Source: Nocardioides aquaticus
Lineage (GTDB): Bacteria > Actinomycetota > Actinomycetes > Propionibacteriales > Nocardioidaceae
DNA length: 64,000 nucleotides
Direction of reading: 5' to 3'
NCBI RefSeq assembly: GCF_018459925.1
Contig: NZ_CP075371.1
Location: 1,488,001 to 1,552,000 of the forward strand
Below, piece after piece: positions 37,273-46,214 of the stretch. Made by a program: the position numbers and the translations under genes. Below the pieces are notes generated by a model. It had not been told where the DNA came from and ran no database searches. It worked only from the letters and a program-made list of their open reading frames with translations. Positions within the stretch are counted from its first letter, which is position 1. Every line of letters starts with the position of its first letter.

Positions 37273-37459
37273 CAGGGGCCTCGGCAGATGTCAGGGGGTG
37301 GTCGGTGGTCGTCTCGTCCGGAGCCCGAGTCTACCGGTCGCGCCGTACGGACCCCTCGCACCGGTTGCCGCTGCGCCGTAGGGTGAGGGCGTCGGGCAGG
37401 CCCCGCCGACACGCAAGCCGACCCCGCAAGTCGCCGCACCGAGAGAGAGCCCCGACGTC

Positions 37460-38257
37460 GTGAGCCTGATGAAGCGCATGAGCCTGATCTTCCGCTCGAA
37501 GGCCAACTCGGCCATGGACCGGGCCGAGGACCCCCGCGAGACGCTGGACTACAGCTACCAGCGCCAGACAGAGCTGCTGACCAAGGTGCGCCGCGGGGTG
37601 GCCGACGTCGCCACCAGCCGCAAGCGCGTCGAGCTCCAGATGAACCAGCTCCAGCAGCAGGTCGACAAGCTGCAGGCCCAGGCCGAGAAGGCGCTCGGGA
37701 TGGACCGCGAGGACCTCGCCCGTGAGGCGCTGACCCGCAAGTCCGCCGTCGTCGGCCAGGTCGAGGACCTCCGCGTGCAGCACGCCAACCTGCAGGGCGA
37801 GGAGGAGAAGCTGGTCCTGGCCCAGCAGCGGCTGCAGGCCAAGGTCGAGTCCTTCCGCACCCGCAAGGAGACGATCAAGGCCAACTACACCGCCGCCGAG
37901 GCCCAGACCCGGATCGGCGAGGCCATGTCGGGCATCGGCGAGGAGATGGGCGACGTGGGCATGGCCATCCAGCGCGCCGAGGACAAGACGGCCACGATGC
38001 AGGCCCGCGCCGGTGCGATCGACGAGCTGATCGCCTCGGGTGCCCTCGACGACGCCTCCTCGACCAACCGCGGCGACGACATCGCCCGCGAGCTGGAGCA
38101 GATGAGCTCGCAGTCCGACGTGGAGCTCGAGCTGGCCCGCCTCAAGGGCGTGTCGGCACCCCAGCAGCCCGAGGCCCTGAACCAGGGCACCGGCGACGAC
38201 GTGCTCGCCCCCGAGGCCGAGCGGTCGACCGAGCCGGGCCAGGAGGGTCGGTCGTGA
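37460..38257 (+). CDS. pspA: PspA/IM30 family envelope stress protein
   Basis: 265 aa. MKRMSLIFRSKANSAMDRAEDPRETLDYSYQRQTELL starts the family, with an amphipathic N-terminal helix, followed by long coiled-coil to about residue 220 (heptads such as QMNQLQQQVDKLQAQAEKAL). Peripheral inner-membrane protein of the ESCRT-III-like superfamily that binds and stabilises damaged membranes. The C-terminal 45 residues are a disordered acidic tail. GTG with GAGAGAGAG purine stretch upstream. First gene of pspA-pspAA-htpX-pspAB. Confidence 0.93.
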   Translation: MSLMKRMSLIFRSKANSAMDRAEDPRETLDYSYQRQTELLTKVRRGVADVATSRKRVELQMNQLQQQVDKLQAQAEKALGMDREDLAREALTRKSAVVGQVEDLRVQHANLQGEEEKLVLAQQRLQAKVESFRTRKETIKANYTAAEAQTRIGEAMSGIGEEMGDVGMAIQRAEDKTATMQARAGAIDELIASGALDDASSTNRGDDIARELEQMSSQSDVELELARLKGVSAPQQPEALNQGTGDDVLAPEAERSTEPGQEGRS

Positions 38258-38532
38258 TCGTCCGGATCCTCGGTGAGGGCCAGTACGACGTCGCCGACGC
38301 CGCCCTCGACCGCCTCAACGACCTCGACGGCGCGGTCGAGCGTGCGGTCGAGGCCGGCGACGAAGCCGCCTTCGAGGCCGCGCTCGCGGCGCTGCTCGAC
38401 GGCGTGCGGACCGTCGGCGTGCCGCACGACCTGGACTCCCTCGACGAGTCCGACCTGATCCTCCCGCCGGCCGACGCCGACATCGCGCAGGTCCGCGACC
38501 TGCTCGGCGACGAGGGGCTCATCCCCGGCTGA
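38254..38532 (+). CDS. pspAA: PspA-associated protein PspAA
   Basis: 92 aa. MIVRILGEGQYDVADAALDRLNDLDGAVERAVEAGD is the PspAA hallmark. Acidic, no membrane segment; the mechanism is unknown and the family is known only from its constant association with pspA. Start overlaps the pspA stop (GTGA), so it is translationally coupled. Confidence 0.9.
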   Translation: MIVRILGEGQYDVADAALDRLNDLDGAVERAVEAGDEAAFEAALAALLDGVRTVGVPHDLDSLDESDLILPPADADIAQVRDLLGDEGLIPG

Positions 38533-38587
38533 CCCCGGGTCGCAGGGTTCTCACCTCCCTCTTGGGAAGACAGGGGAGACTGGTCCC

Positions 38588-39514
38588 ATGGCACGCACCC
38601 GGTTCGTCGGCGACTCGGGCCTCACCGCCCGGATGACGCTGGTCCTGTTCCTCCTCGGCGCCCTGTTCGTGGGGCTGATCGCCGTCCTGATGGCCGTCTT
38701 CGGGCGGTCGGGCGGACCCGGCGTCGCGGTGCTGATCGGCATCGCCGGCCTCGGCGTGGCCTGGTACCAGTGGTACTCCTCCGACAAGGTCGCGATGAAG
38801 GCGATGCGGGCCCGTGAGGTCACCCCGGAGCAGGCTCCCGAGCTGCACGGCATGATCGACCGGCTCTGCGCCCTGGCCGACATGCCCAAGCCCCGCGTCG
38901 GGATCGCCGACACCCCGCTGCCGAACGCGTTCGCGACCGGCCGCTCCCCGGAGCGGTCCGTGGTCGTCGTGACCACCGGGATCATGGGCCGGCTCACCGC
39001 CGAGGAGCTCGAGGGCGTGCTGGCCCACGAGCTGGCGCACGTCGCGCACCGCGACGTGCTGGTGATGACGGTGGCGTCCTCGGCCGGCATCGTCGCCGGC
39101 ATGCTGACCCAGGGGGCGCAGTACGGCGCGCTGTTCGGCGGCCGCAGCCGCGACAACAACTCCGGGCTGCCGGTGTGGATCGTGGTGCTGGCGGTCAGCC
39201 TGGTCACCTACGCGATCAGCTTCCTGCTGCTCAAGATCCTCTCCCGCTACCGCGAGCTGTCGGCCGACCGCGCGGGGGCGTACCTGACGATGAAGCCGCA
39301 GGCCCTGGCCTCGGCGCTGCAGAAGATCAGCAGCGGCATGGACTCGGTGCCGCAGAAGGACCTGCGCGCCAGCCAGGCGATGAACGCCTTCTTCATCGCC
39401 CCGGCCGTCAAGGGTGTCTCGCTGTCGACGCTGACCTCCACCCACCCCAGCCTCGAGCAGCGCCTCGAGCAGCTCGCGCGGATCCAGACCGAGCTCGGCC
39501 GGACCACGCCGTGA
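38588..39514 (+). CDS. htpX: Membrane zinc metalloprotease HtpX
   Basis: 308 aa M48B protease of the inner membrane. Two N-terminal helices (LVLFLLGALFVGLIAVLMAVF; PGVAVLIGIAGLGVAWY), then TTGIMGRLTAEELEGVLAHELAHVAHRD with the HExxH zinc site, two more helices, and RYRELSADRAGAYLT giving the third ligand Glu. HPSLEQRLEQLARIQ is the conserved C-terminal end. Degrades misfolded membrane proteins. ATG with a GGGGAG purine stretch about 9 nt upstream. Embedded between psp genes. Confidence 0.95.
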   Translation: MARTRFVGDSGLTARMTLVLFLLGALFVGLIAVLMAVFGRSGGPGVAVLIGIAGLGVAWYQWYSSDKVAMKAMRAREVTPEQAPELHGMIDRLCALADMPKPRVGIADTPLPNAFATGRSPERSVVVVTTGIMGRLTAEELEGVLAHELAHVAHRDVLVMTVASSAGIVAGMLTQGAQYGALFGGRSRDNNSGLPVWIVVLAVSLVTYAISFLLLKILSRYRELSADRAGAYLTMKPQALASALQKISSGMDSVPQKDLRASQAMNAFFIAPAVKGVSLSTLTSTHPSLEQRLEQLARIQTELGRTTP

Positions 39515-39524
39515 GCGCGCGCTG

Positions 39525-40118
39525 ATGGGGTTCTGGAGCTCGATCATGGGCCGCTCGCAGCCGGCCGCCCCGCGTCTGGACTCGTTGTTCGCGGTGCCGA
39601 GCGCCGCGCTCACCCTCGAGGCCGGGCTCGGCCTGGTCCCGACCGGCCTCGGCTCGGTCTGCTACCGCGCGGCCTCGGGTGCCGGCTTCGCGCAGACCCA
39701 GCAGGAGGCCGTGGCGCTGCTCGGCGCCGCGCCCGACGCGCCGGACGTCGAGGTCACCCTCGACGACTTCGGGTTCACCTGGCTCACCGTCTCCCACGAC
39801 CCGAGCGACACCGCCGGGCTGTGCACGGACCTGCACGCGGTCAACAGCACCCTGGGCGACGCCGGGTTCGGCCCCGGGCTGCTGTGCTCGCTGGTCGTCT
39901 TCGCCGACGTCACCGGGCGCCGGGTCGGCCTGGTCTACCTCTACAAGCAGGGCACCTTCTACCCGTTCGCGCCGCAGCCCACGACGGGCTCGGCGCGCCA
40001 GGCGCAGGTGCGCGACACCCTGATGGAGATCCAGGTCCGCGACGCCGTCGAGCACGACCTGCCCCTGGAGCAGGAGCGCTCGCGCTGGCTGGCCGTGTGG
40101 GGCGCCCCCGGCCTGTGA
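39525..40118 (+). CDS. pspAB: PspA-associated protein PspAB
   Basis: 197 aa. MGFWSSIMGRSQPAAPRLDSLFAVPSAALTLEA is the start of the PspAB family; LLCSLVVFADVTGRRVGLVYLYKQGTFYPFAP is its central block. No known enzyme motif. Ten nt after the htpX stop, completing a four-gene envelope-stress operon. Confidence 0.9.
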   Translation: MGFWSSIMGRSQPAAPRLDSLFAVPSAALTLEAGLGLVPTGLGSVCYRAASGAGFAQTQQEAVALLGAAPDAPDVEVTLDDFGFTWLTVSHDPSDTAGLCTDLHAVNSTLGDAGFGPGLLCSLVVFADVTGRRVGLVYLYKQGTFYPFAPQPTTGSARQAQVRDTLMEIQVRDAVEHDLPLEQERSRWLAVWGAPGL

Positions 40119-40222
40119 GCCTGGTGGTGAGCCTGCTGGTGCGCCGGGTCCCCGGCCGGGCCGGGCCCGGGACGTCCGGCCGGCTCCGCGCGAGTCCGGC
40201 GCCGTCACCCCTCGGCGGCTCC

Positions 40223-40228
40223 TATGAT
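40223..40228 (+). promoter_or_regulatory. -10 box of the first histidine kinase gene
   Basis: TATGAT, close to the sigma-70 consensus; leader of about 45 nt to the ATG at 40281. Confidence 0.45.
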
Positions 40229-40280
40229 CCCGCAGGGGGACGGGCAGGCCGTGGCTCCGTCCGGAACGGAGCGCCGAGCG

Positions 40281-41489
40281 ATGACCGCCGAGCAGGTGTG
40301 GGTGGACATGGTGACCGACCTCGGTGACCTCGCCGCCCCGCCGACGCAGCAGCTGCAGGCCGTGGTCGACCTGACCGCGCGGATCTGCCGGGTGCCCCTC
40401 GCGCAGATCAACTTCTTCACCCGCGACGAGCAGCGGCAGGTCGCGGCGCACGGCATGGACCCCTCCGCGTGCGCGCTCGAGGACTCGATGTGCCACGTGG
40501 TGCGCCACGACCTGGAGACGGTGGTGGTCCCGGACACCCGGCTCGACCCGCGCTTCGCCGACAACCCCTTCGTGACCGGGCGGCTGGGCCTCCTCCGCTT
40601 CTACGCCTCGCACCCCCTGACCACCGCGTCCGGCCTGGTGGTGGGGCGGCTGTGCGTCTTCGACACCCGGCCCCGCACCCTCGAGGAGATCGCGGGGTCC
40701 GAGGTCGACTCGCTCGGGGTCGTCGCCGCCCGCGTGATGGACGTGCTGGAGCTCGCGCTGCGCAACCGCGAGCTGGTCCACGCCCTGGAGCACGTCGAGG
40801 CGATGCGGACCGAGCTGCTCACCTCCCACGACCGGCTGGCGGCCTTCGCCGGCCAGGTCAGCCACGACCTCAAGACACCGCTGTCCAGCGTGTCGCTCTC
40901 CCTCGGCCTGATCCGGGAGCAGCTCGCCGGGGGCGGGGGGAGCGCCGAGGAGCTCGACTGGCTCGTCACCAAGGCCGGCGACGCCGCCGGCCGGATGAGC
41001 GCCCTGGTGGACGACGTCCTGGCCTTCGCGCAGGTCGGGGGCTCCGAGCTGCACCAGGACGTCGACCTGGCCGAGGTGCTCGGCGAGGTCCTCGACGACG
41101 TCGGCTCCCGCCTCGACGGGGGAGAGGTCCTCGTGGGTCCCCTCCCGGTCGTGTGCGGCGACCGCACCCAGCTGAGGTCCCTGCTGCAGAACCTCGTCAC
41201 CAACGCCCTGGCCTACCGCAGCCCGGACCGGCGCCTGCAGGTGGAGGTCGACGGTGGGCTCGTCGACCACCGGTGGCTGCTGGAGGTCCGCGACAACGGA
41301 CGCGGGATCGCCCCCGAGGACGTCGAGCGCGTCTTCGTCCCGCTGCAGCGCGGCGCCCACGACGTCGCGGGCAGCGGCATCGGCCTGGCGACCTGCCGGC
41401 GCATCGTCGAGGCCCACGGCGGGCGGATCAGCCTGCGTCCGCGCGCCGGTCACGGGGCCGTGGCCCTGGTCGAGCTGCCGACCGGCTGA
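40281..41489 (+). CDS. GAF-domain sensor histidine kinase (orphan), copy 1
   Basis: 402 aa, no membrane helix, hence cytoplasmic. GAF domain about 20-170 (VVDLTARICRVPLAQINFFTRDEQRQVAAHGMD ... GLVVGRLCVFDTRPRTL) with cysteines at SACALEDSMC. Kinase core: H-box FAGQVSHDLKTPLSSVSLSLGLI, N-box LRSLLQNLVTNAL, G1 DNGRGIAPEDVERVF, G2 GSGIGLATCRRIVEAHGG. ATG has ACGGAG upstream and lies after the -10 box. No response regulator gene adjoins; a close paralogue follows directly. Confidence 0.88.
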   Translation: MTAEQVWVDMVTDLGDLAAPPTQQLQAVVDLTARICRVPLAQINFFTRDEQRQVAAHGMDPSACALEDSMCHVVRHDLETVVVPDTRLDPRFADNPFVTGRLGLLRFYASHPLTTASGLVVGRLCVFDTRPRTLEEIAGSEVDSLGVVAARVMDVLELALRNRELVHALEHVEAMRTELLTSHDRLAAFAGQVSHDLKTPLSSVSLSLGLIREQLAGGGGSAEELDWLVTKAGDAAGRMSALVDDVLAFAQVGGSELHQDVDLAEVLGEVLDDVGSRLDGGEVLVGPLPVVCGDRTQLRSLLQNLVTNALAYRSPDRRLQVEVDGGLVDHRWLLEVRDNGRGIAPEDVERVFVPLQRGAHDVAGSGIGLATCRRIVEAHGGRISLRPRAGHGAVALVELPTG

Positions 41490-41584
41490 CCACGCCCGGT
41501 CCGGGGCCTCGCCCTGGGGGCGGTCGTTCCCCTATCCTCGCCGCGGGGGAGCAGGCGTCCACGGCCTGCTCGGAGGGGGGACTC

Positions 41585-42856
41585 GTGGAACGGGTACGAC
41601 GCACGGCCGACGACGGCGACCGCCGCGACGCGTCCGCCGGACGCGGCACGCGCGCCGAGGCGGGACCGGTCGCGACGGGCTCGGACGAGGCCGACGACGC
41701 CCGGGACCTGGCCGCGGTCGCGGACCTGGCCGCCCGCCTGTGGCAGGTGCCGCTGGCCGTCGTGACCCTGCTGGACGACGAGGGCCGGCCCGAGGTCACC
41801 GCCTTCGGTGGCGCGGGGCTCCCGGCCTCGGTCGACCCGCGGCTGCTGGCCACCCGGGGCCTGGTCCACGACCTGGTCGTGGTCCCGGACACGCTGCTCG
41901 ACCCGGAGTGGGCCACGCACCCGCTGGTCGGGGACCGCACCGGTCTGCGGTTCCTGGTCCGGCAGCCCCTGCTGGGCCCGTCCGGACGGCAGGTCGGGCT
42001 GCTGTGCCTGCTCGACACCGCCCCCCGTGCCGCCGCCGACGTCCCGGCAGTGGCCGCGCTCGACGAGGTGGGCGCCCGGGTGGCCGACCTGGTCGAGGTG
42101 CTCGGCCGGCACCGGGCCTCGCGCCGCACCTTCGACCGGCTCGAGGAGGTGCACCGTGACCTGCGCGAGTCCAACGACCGCCTGGTGGTCTTCGCCGGCC
42201 AGGTCACCCACGACCTGAAGGCGCCGCTGGCGAGCATCTCGATGTCGGTGGACCTGATCGAGGACGAGGCCGGCCGCGACCACTTCGACCGGCGGCAGGT
42301 GCACTGGTTCGTGGAGAAGGCCCGTCAGGGGGCGCGCCGCATGCAGGCGCTCGTCGACGACCTGCTGGAGTACGCCACGCAGGGCGGTCCGGTCGAGGCG
42401 CGCAGCGTCGACCTCGACCTGGTCCTGGCCGCGGTCCTCGACGACCTCGCGGGGATGACCCGGACCGCCGAGATCCTCACCGGTCGCCTGCCCGTCGTCC
42501 TCGGCGACGAGGTCCAGCTGCGGTCGCTGCTGCAGAACCTGCTCAGCAACGCCCTGAAGTTCGCCCGCCCCGGGGTCCACGCCGTCGTCCGCGTCGAGGC
42601 GCACGCGGTGCCGGGGCGGGTGCGGGTCGAGGTCAGCGACAACGGCCGCGGTCTCCCCGCCGGCCTCGACCCCGAGGACCTGTTCGAGCCGCTGGTGCGC
42701 GGCGACCACTCGGTCCCGGGCGTGGGCATCGGCCTGGCCACCTGTCGCCGCGTCGTCGAGGCCCACGGGGGTCGGATCGGCCTGCTGCGCCGCCGTGAGG
42801 GCGGGGTGCTGGCGTGGTTCGAGCTGCCGGCCGGCGCCGCCGACCTCCCCGCCTGA
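41585..42856 (+). CDS. GAF-like sensor histidine kinase (orphan), copy 2
   Basis: 423 aa. Same architecture as the previous gene, clearly a tandem paralogue: sensor about 40-190 (LAARLWQVPLAVVTLLDDEGRPEVTAFGG ... QVGLLCLLDTAPRA), H-box FAGQVTHDLKAPLASISMSVDLI, N-box LRSLLQNLLSNALKFA, G boxes DNGRGLPAGLD and GVGIGLATCRRVVEAHGG. Its sensor domain lacks the Cys pair of copy 1 and is shorter. GTG with GGAGGGG 5 nt upstream; a TATCCT box lies near 41532. Convergent with nadA. Confidence 0.87.
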   Translation: MERVRRTADDGDRRDASAGRGTRAEAGPVATGSDEADDARDLAAVADLAARLWQVPLAVVTLLDDEGRPEVTAFGGAGLPASVDPRLLATRGLVHDLVVVPDTLLDPEWATHPLVGDRTGLRFLVRQPLLGPSGRQVGLLCLLDTAPRAAADVPAVAALDEVGARVADLVEVLGRHRASRRTFDRLEEVHRDLRESNDRLVVFAGQVTHDLKAPLASISMSVDLIEDEAGRDHFDRRQVHWFVEKARQGARRMQALVDDLLEYATQGGPVEARSVDLDLVLAAVLDDLAGMTRTAEILTGRLPVVLGDEVQLRSLLQNLLSNALKFARPGVHAVVRVEAHAVPGRVRVEVSDNGRGLPAGLDPEDLFEPLVRGDHSVPGVGIGLATCRRVVEAHGGRIGLLRRREGGVLAWFELPAGAADLPA

Positions 42857-42869
42857 GCCCTCGGCTCAG
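42853..42869. terminator. Hairpin covering two convergent stop codons
   Basis: CTGAGCC-CTC-GGCTCAG, 7 bp; it contains the stop of the histidine kinase and that of nadA. Confidence 0.5.
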
Positions 42870-44062
42870 TCCTGGGCGGTCCGCCCGGGCAGGTCGAGCA
42901 TCCGGCGGAGCGCGACGAGGGCGTCGCGCTCGGTGGCGTCGTCGACGTCGATCCGGTTCACGACCGTCCCCGCGACCAGCGACTCCAGCGCCCACACCAG
43001 GTGGGGCAGGTCGATCCGGTTCATCGTCGAGCAGTAGCAGACGGTCTTGTCGAGGAAGGCGATCGTCTGCTCGGGGTGCTCGCGGGCGAGCCGCTTGACC
43101 AGGTTCAGCTCGGTGCCGATCGCCCAGCTCGAGCCGGCCGGGGCGGCCCGGACGGTGTCGATGATGAACTCCGTCGAGCCGACCAGGTCCGCCTTGAGCA
43201 CGACGTCGTGGGTGCACTCGGGGTGGACCAGGATCTTCACGTCCGGGACGGTGGCGCGCAGGCTGTCGACGACCTCGGCGCTGAAGCGGCCGTGGACCGA
43301 GCAGTGGCCCTTCCACAGGATCATCCGGGCGTCGCGCAGCTGCTCGGTGCTCAGCCCGCCCTGGGGCAGGCGGGGGTCCCAGACCACGCAGTCGTCCAGC
43401 GACATCCCCAGCTTGAGGACCGCGGTGTTCCGTCCGAGGTGCTGGTCGGGGAAGAACAGCACCTTGCCGCCGCCGGTCCCGTCCGGGCCGGCGGGCGGCT
43501 TCTGGGCGAAGGCCCACTCCAGCGCCGTCTCGGCGTTGGAGGAGGTGCAGACGACCCCGCCGTTGCGCCCGCAGAACGCCTTGATGTCGGCCGAGGAGTT
43601 CATGTAGGTCACCGGGACGACCGCGTCCCCGACGCCGGCGTCGGCCAGGGCGTCCCAGGCGTCCTCGACCTGGGTCAGCCGCGCCATGTCGGCCATCGAG
43701 CACCCGGCGGCCAGGTCCGGCAGGACGACCTGCTGCTCGGGACCGGTGAGGATGTCGGCGGACTCGGCCATGAAGTGCACGCCGCAGAAGACGATGAACT
43801 CGGCCTCGGGCCGCGCGGCGGCGTCCTTGGCCAGCTTGAAGGAGTCGCCGGTGACGTCGGCGAACTCGATGACCTCGTCGCGCTGGTAGTGGTGGCCGAG
43901 CACGAAGACCCGGTCGCCCAGCGCGGCCTTCGCGGCCCGGGCGCGCTCGACCAGGTCGGGGTCGGAGGCCGGCGGGAGGTCGCCCGGGCACTCGACACCG
44001 CGCTCGGCGGAGAGGTCGACGCCGCGGCCCAGCGGCAGCAGCGGGAGGTCGACGGTCGTCAT
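42866..44062 (-). CDS. nadA: Quinolinate synthase A
   Basis: 398 aa [4Fe-4S] enzyme that condenses iminoaspartate with dihydroxyacetone phosphate to quinolinate in NAD synthesis. VFVLGHHYQRDEVIEFADVTGDSFKLA opens the first domain; three conserved cysteines are seen in FCGVHFMAES, ECTHDVV/CTSSNAE and KTVCYCSTMNRIDLPHL. The length is of the long actinobacterial form. The start ATG at 44062 is preferred over 44071 because it lies 7 nt after TAGGAT. No nadB or nadC is next to it. Confidence 0.95.
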   Translation of the reverse strand: MTTVDLPLLPLGRGVDLSAERGVECPGDLPPASDPDLVERARAAKAALGDRVFVLGHHYQRDEVIEFADVTGDSFKLAKDAAARPEAEFIVFCGVHFMAESADILTGPEQQVVLPDLAAGCSMADMARLTQVEDAWDALADAGVGDAVVPVTYMNSSADIKAFCGRNGGVVCTSSNAETALEWAFAQKPPAGPDGTGGGKVLFFPDQHLGRNTAVLKLGMSLDDCVVWDPRLPQGGLSTEQLRDARMILWKGHCSVHGRFSAEVVDSLRATVPDVKILVHPECTHDVVLKADLVGSTEFIIDTVRAAPAGSSWAIGTELNLVKRLAREHPEQTIAFLDKTVCYCSTMNRIDLPHLVWALESLVAGTVVNRIDVDDATERDALVALRRMLDLPGRTAQD

Positions 44063-44075
44063 GGGGAACATCCTA
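44063..44075 (-). promoter_or_regulatory. Leaderless-type -10 box for nadA
   Basis: TAGGAT on the minus strand (44075-44070), 7 nt before the ATG at 44062. Confidence 0.55.
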
Positions 44076-44089
44076 GGCCGGGGCCCGCG

Positions 44090-44989
44090 TCACAGCAGCG
44101 CCCCGCTGGGCAGGTAGGGCGCCGGCGGCCGCATCCCCCGGACCGCGAGGAAGCCGGAGGTGGTGACCTCCATCCGGGCGGTCATCGCGACGTCGACGGC
44201 CCACTCGTTGGCCGCGGTCACGTGGTGGACCTGCTGGACCGACCCGTCGGCCGACCCGTCGGCCAGGGCGGTCCAGAGCAGCTCGGTGGCCGTACGGCGG
44301 TCGGTCGCGGCGAGCAGCGCCACGCTCCCGTCGGCGGCGAGGTAGGCGTAGCCCGAGCCGGTGCCGCTGTCGCAGACGACCGGTCGCCAGGTGCGCTGCA
44401 TCAGCGCGTGGTCGGGCCCGTGCGCGGCCCCCCGGGTGCGGCGGTCGACGGAGTCCATCAGGTCGGTGTCGGCGGGCGTGGCCTCGCGGACCCGGCGCAG
44501 GAGCGGGATGGCCGAGCGGTCGACCGTGCCCCGCAGCGTCAGGAAGGGGTGCATCGTGAAGCCGGCCAGGCGGTAGCGCCGGAAGGCGCGCGGGTCGTCC
44601 GAGGAGCACAGCATCCCGCGCAGGCACCCGCGGCCGTGGTGCAGCGCGGCCTCGAGCAGCACCCGGCCTGTCCCACGGCCCTGGAGGTCGGGCCGCACGG
44701 CGTACGTCGCGAGGATCCACATCAGCTCGCGCGTCAGCGAGGTGGCGAACCCGGCGAGCCCGTCCTCGTCCTCGGCCACCCAGCAGCCGCCGGGGTCGGT
44801 GCGCAGCAGGTGGTGGGTGCGCTCGACCCAGGCCCGGCCGCGCTCGGGGCTGCGCCGCTCGGGCAGCGGCACCGAGCGCGGCAGCATCCGGGCGTCGACC
44901 TGGTGGAAGGTCTCGGCCTTGAGCCGCTCCGCGGCGGGGACGTCCTCGGGCCGCATCGGGCGGACGACGGGCTGGTCGGGTGCGCTCAC
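44090..44989 (-). CDS. GNAT family N-acetyltransferase, two-domain
   Basis: 299 aa. N-terminal GNAT half: VVRPMRPEDVPAAERLKAETF and YAVRPDLQGRGTGRVLLEAAL with the acetyl-CoA loop QGRGTG. The C-terminal half (about 160-299; TPADTDLMDSVDRRTRGAAHGPDH ... GYAYLAADGSVALLAATD) looks like a degenerate second GNAT fold, without a clear RxxGxG loop. Substrate unknown. The GTG is set by the -10 box seven bases upstream; the longer frame to 45286 is a shadow. Confidence 0.82.
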   Translation of the reverse strand: MSAPDQPVVRPMRPEDVPAAERLKAETFHQVDARMLPRSVPLPERRSPERGRAWVERTHHLLRTDPGGCWVAEDEDGLAGFATSLTRELMWILATYAVRPDLQGRGTGRVLLEAALHHGRGCLRGMLCSSDDPRAFRRYRLAGFTMHPFLTLRGTVDRSAIPLLRRVREATPADTDLMDSVDRRTRGAAHGPDHALMQRTWRPVVCDSGTGSGYAYLAADGSVALLAATDRRTATELLWTALADGSADGSVQQVHHVTAANEWAVDVAMTARMEVTTSGFLAVRGMRPPAPYLPSGALL

Positions 44990-45002
44990 CGGCCCGAGCC
45001 TA
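44990..45002 (-). promoter_or_regulatory. Leaderless-type -10 box for the two-domain GNAT
   Basis: TAGGCT on the minus strand (45002-44997), 7 nt before the GTG. Confidence 0.5.
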
Positions 45003-45038
45003 GGAGGGCGCGAGCGCCGGGTGCGTGATGATGGGCAC

Positions 45039-46124
45039 ATGCGAGTTCTCGTGGCCCCCGACAAGTTCGCCGGCACCCTGACCGCGGTGGAGGCCGCCGA
45101 GGCCGTCGCCGCCGGGTGGCACCGGCACGCGCCCGACGACGAGATCGACCTGGCGCCGATGTCCGACGGTGGACCCGGCTTCGTCGACGTCCTGCACGCC
45201 ACCCTCGGTGGCGAGCTCCTCGCGGTCACCGTGACCGGCCCGACGGGGGCACCCACCCCGGCGACGCTGCTGGTGGTCGACGACACCGCCTACGTCGAGA
45301 GCGCCCAGGCCTGCGGGCTGCACCTCACCGGGGCGCAGGGCGGCGAGCAGGCCACCACGCGCGGCGTGGGTGAGCTCCTCGCCGCGGCGATCGGCACCGG
45401 CGTACGACGCGTGGTCGTCGGGCTGGGCGGCAGCGGCACCAGCGACGGCGGGGCGGGCCTGCTCGCCGGCCTGGGGGCCACCGCCGACGTCCCGCTCGAC
45501 GAGGGTCCGGCCGGCCTGGACGGCATCGGCACGATCGACCTCGCGGCGGCGCGGGAGCGCGTCGCCGGGGTGGAGGTCGTGGTCGCCAGCGACGTGGACA
45601 ACCCGCTGAGCGGTCTCTTCGGCGCGGCCAAGGTCTTCGGGCCCCAGAAGGGGCTCACCGAGGAGCGCCTGGTCGTCGTGGACGCCTGGCTGGAGCGGTT
45701 CGCCGAGGTCGCCGGGAGGCGTACCGCGCTCGAGCCCGGCGCCGGCGCGGCCGGCGGCCTGGGGTTCGCGCTGCTCCTCCTCGGCGGCACGCGGACGCCC
45801 GGGATCGGCCTGGTCACCGATGCCGTCGGCCTGCCCGCCCGGGCCCGGGCCGCCGACCTCGTCGTCACCGGCGAGGGCGCCTTCGACTTCTCCAGCCGGG
45901 CCGGCAAGGTCCCGGCCGGTGTCGCGGCCGTGGCCGAGCAGGCCGTACGCCCGTGCGTGGCGCTGGCCGGCGCGGTGCTGGTCGGTGCGCGGGAGATGCG
46001 GGCGCTCGGGATGGAGTCGGCCTACTCCGTGGTCGACCTGGTGGGGGAGGAGCGCGCCTTCGCCGACCCCGCCGGGTCCCTGGCCGACCTCGCCGAGCGG
46101 GTCGCGCGCACCTGGTCGCGCTGA
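45039..46124 (+). CDS. Glycerate kinase (GlxK/GarK type)
   Basis: 361 aa. MRVLVAPDKFAGTLTAVEAAEAVAAGW is the class signature; LAPMSDGGPGFVDVL, GLGGSGTSDGGAGLLAGLG and VVASDVDNPLSG follow in order, and VVTGEGAFDFSSRAGKVPAGV is the C-terminal motif. ATP-dependent phosphorylation of D-glycerate, cytoplasmic. Lies next to erpA, as the homologue does in M. tuberculosis (Rv2205c beside Rv2204c). ATG chosen at the conserved N-terminus. Confidence 0.93.
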   Translation: MRVLVAPDKFAGTLTAVEAAEAVAAGWHRHAPDDEIDLAPMSDGGPGFVDVLHATLGGELLAVTVTGPTGAPTPATLLVVDDTAYVESAQACGLHLTGAQGGEQATTRGVGELLAAAIGTGVRRVVVGLGGSGTSDGGAGLLAGLGATADVPLDEGPAGLDGIGTIDLAAARERVAGVEVVVASDVDNPLSGLFGAAKVFGPQKGLTEERLVVVDAWLERFAEVAGRRTALEPGAGAAGGLGFALLLLGGTRTPGIGLVTDAVGLPARARAADLVVTGEGAFDFSSRAGKVPAGVAAVAEQAVRPCVALAGAVLVGAREMRALGMESAYSVVDLVGEERAFADPAGSLADLAERVARTWSR

Positions 46125-46214
46125 GGACCGCGAGGCGGCGAGGAATAACCCGGGCTGTGCGAGGATTGAGCAGCACAGACCATGATTGATCCCCGCACCC
46201 CTGGGAGAGCGCAC

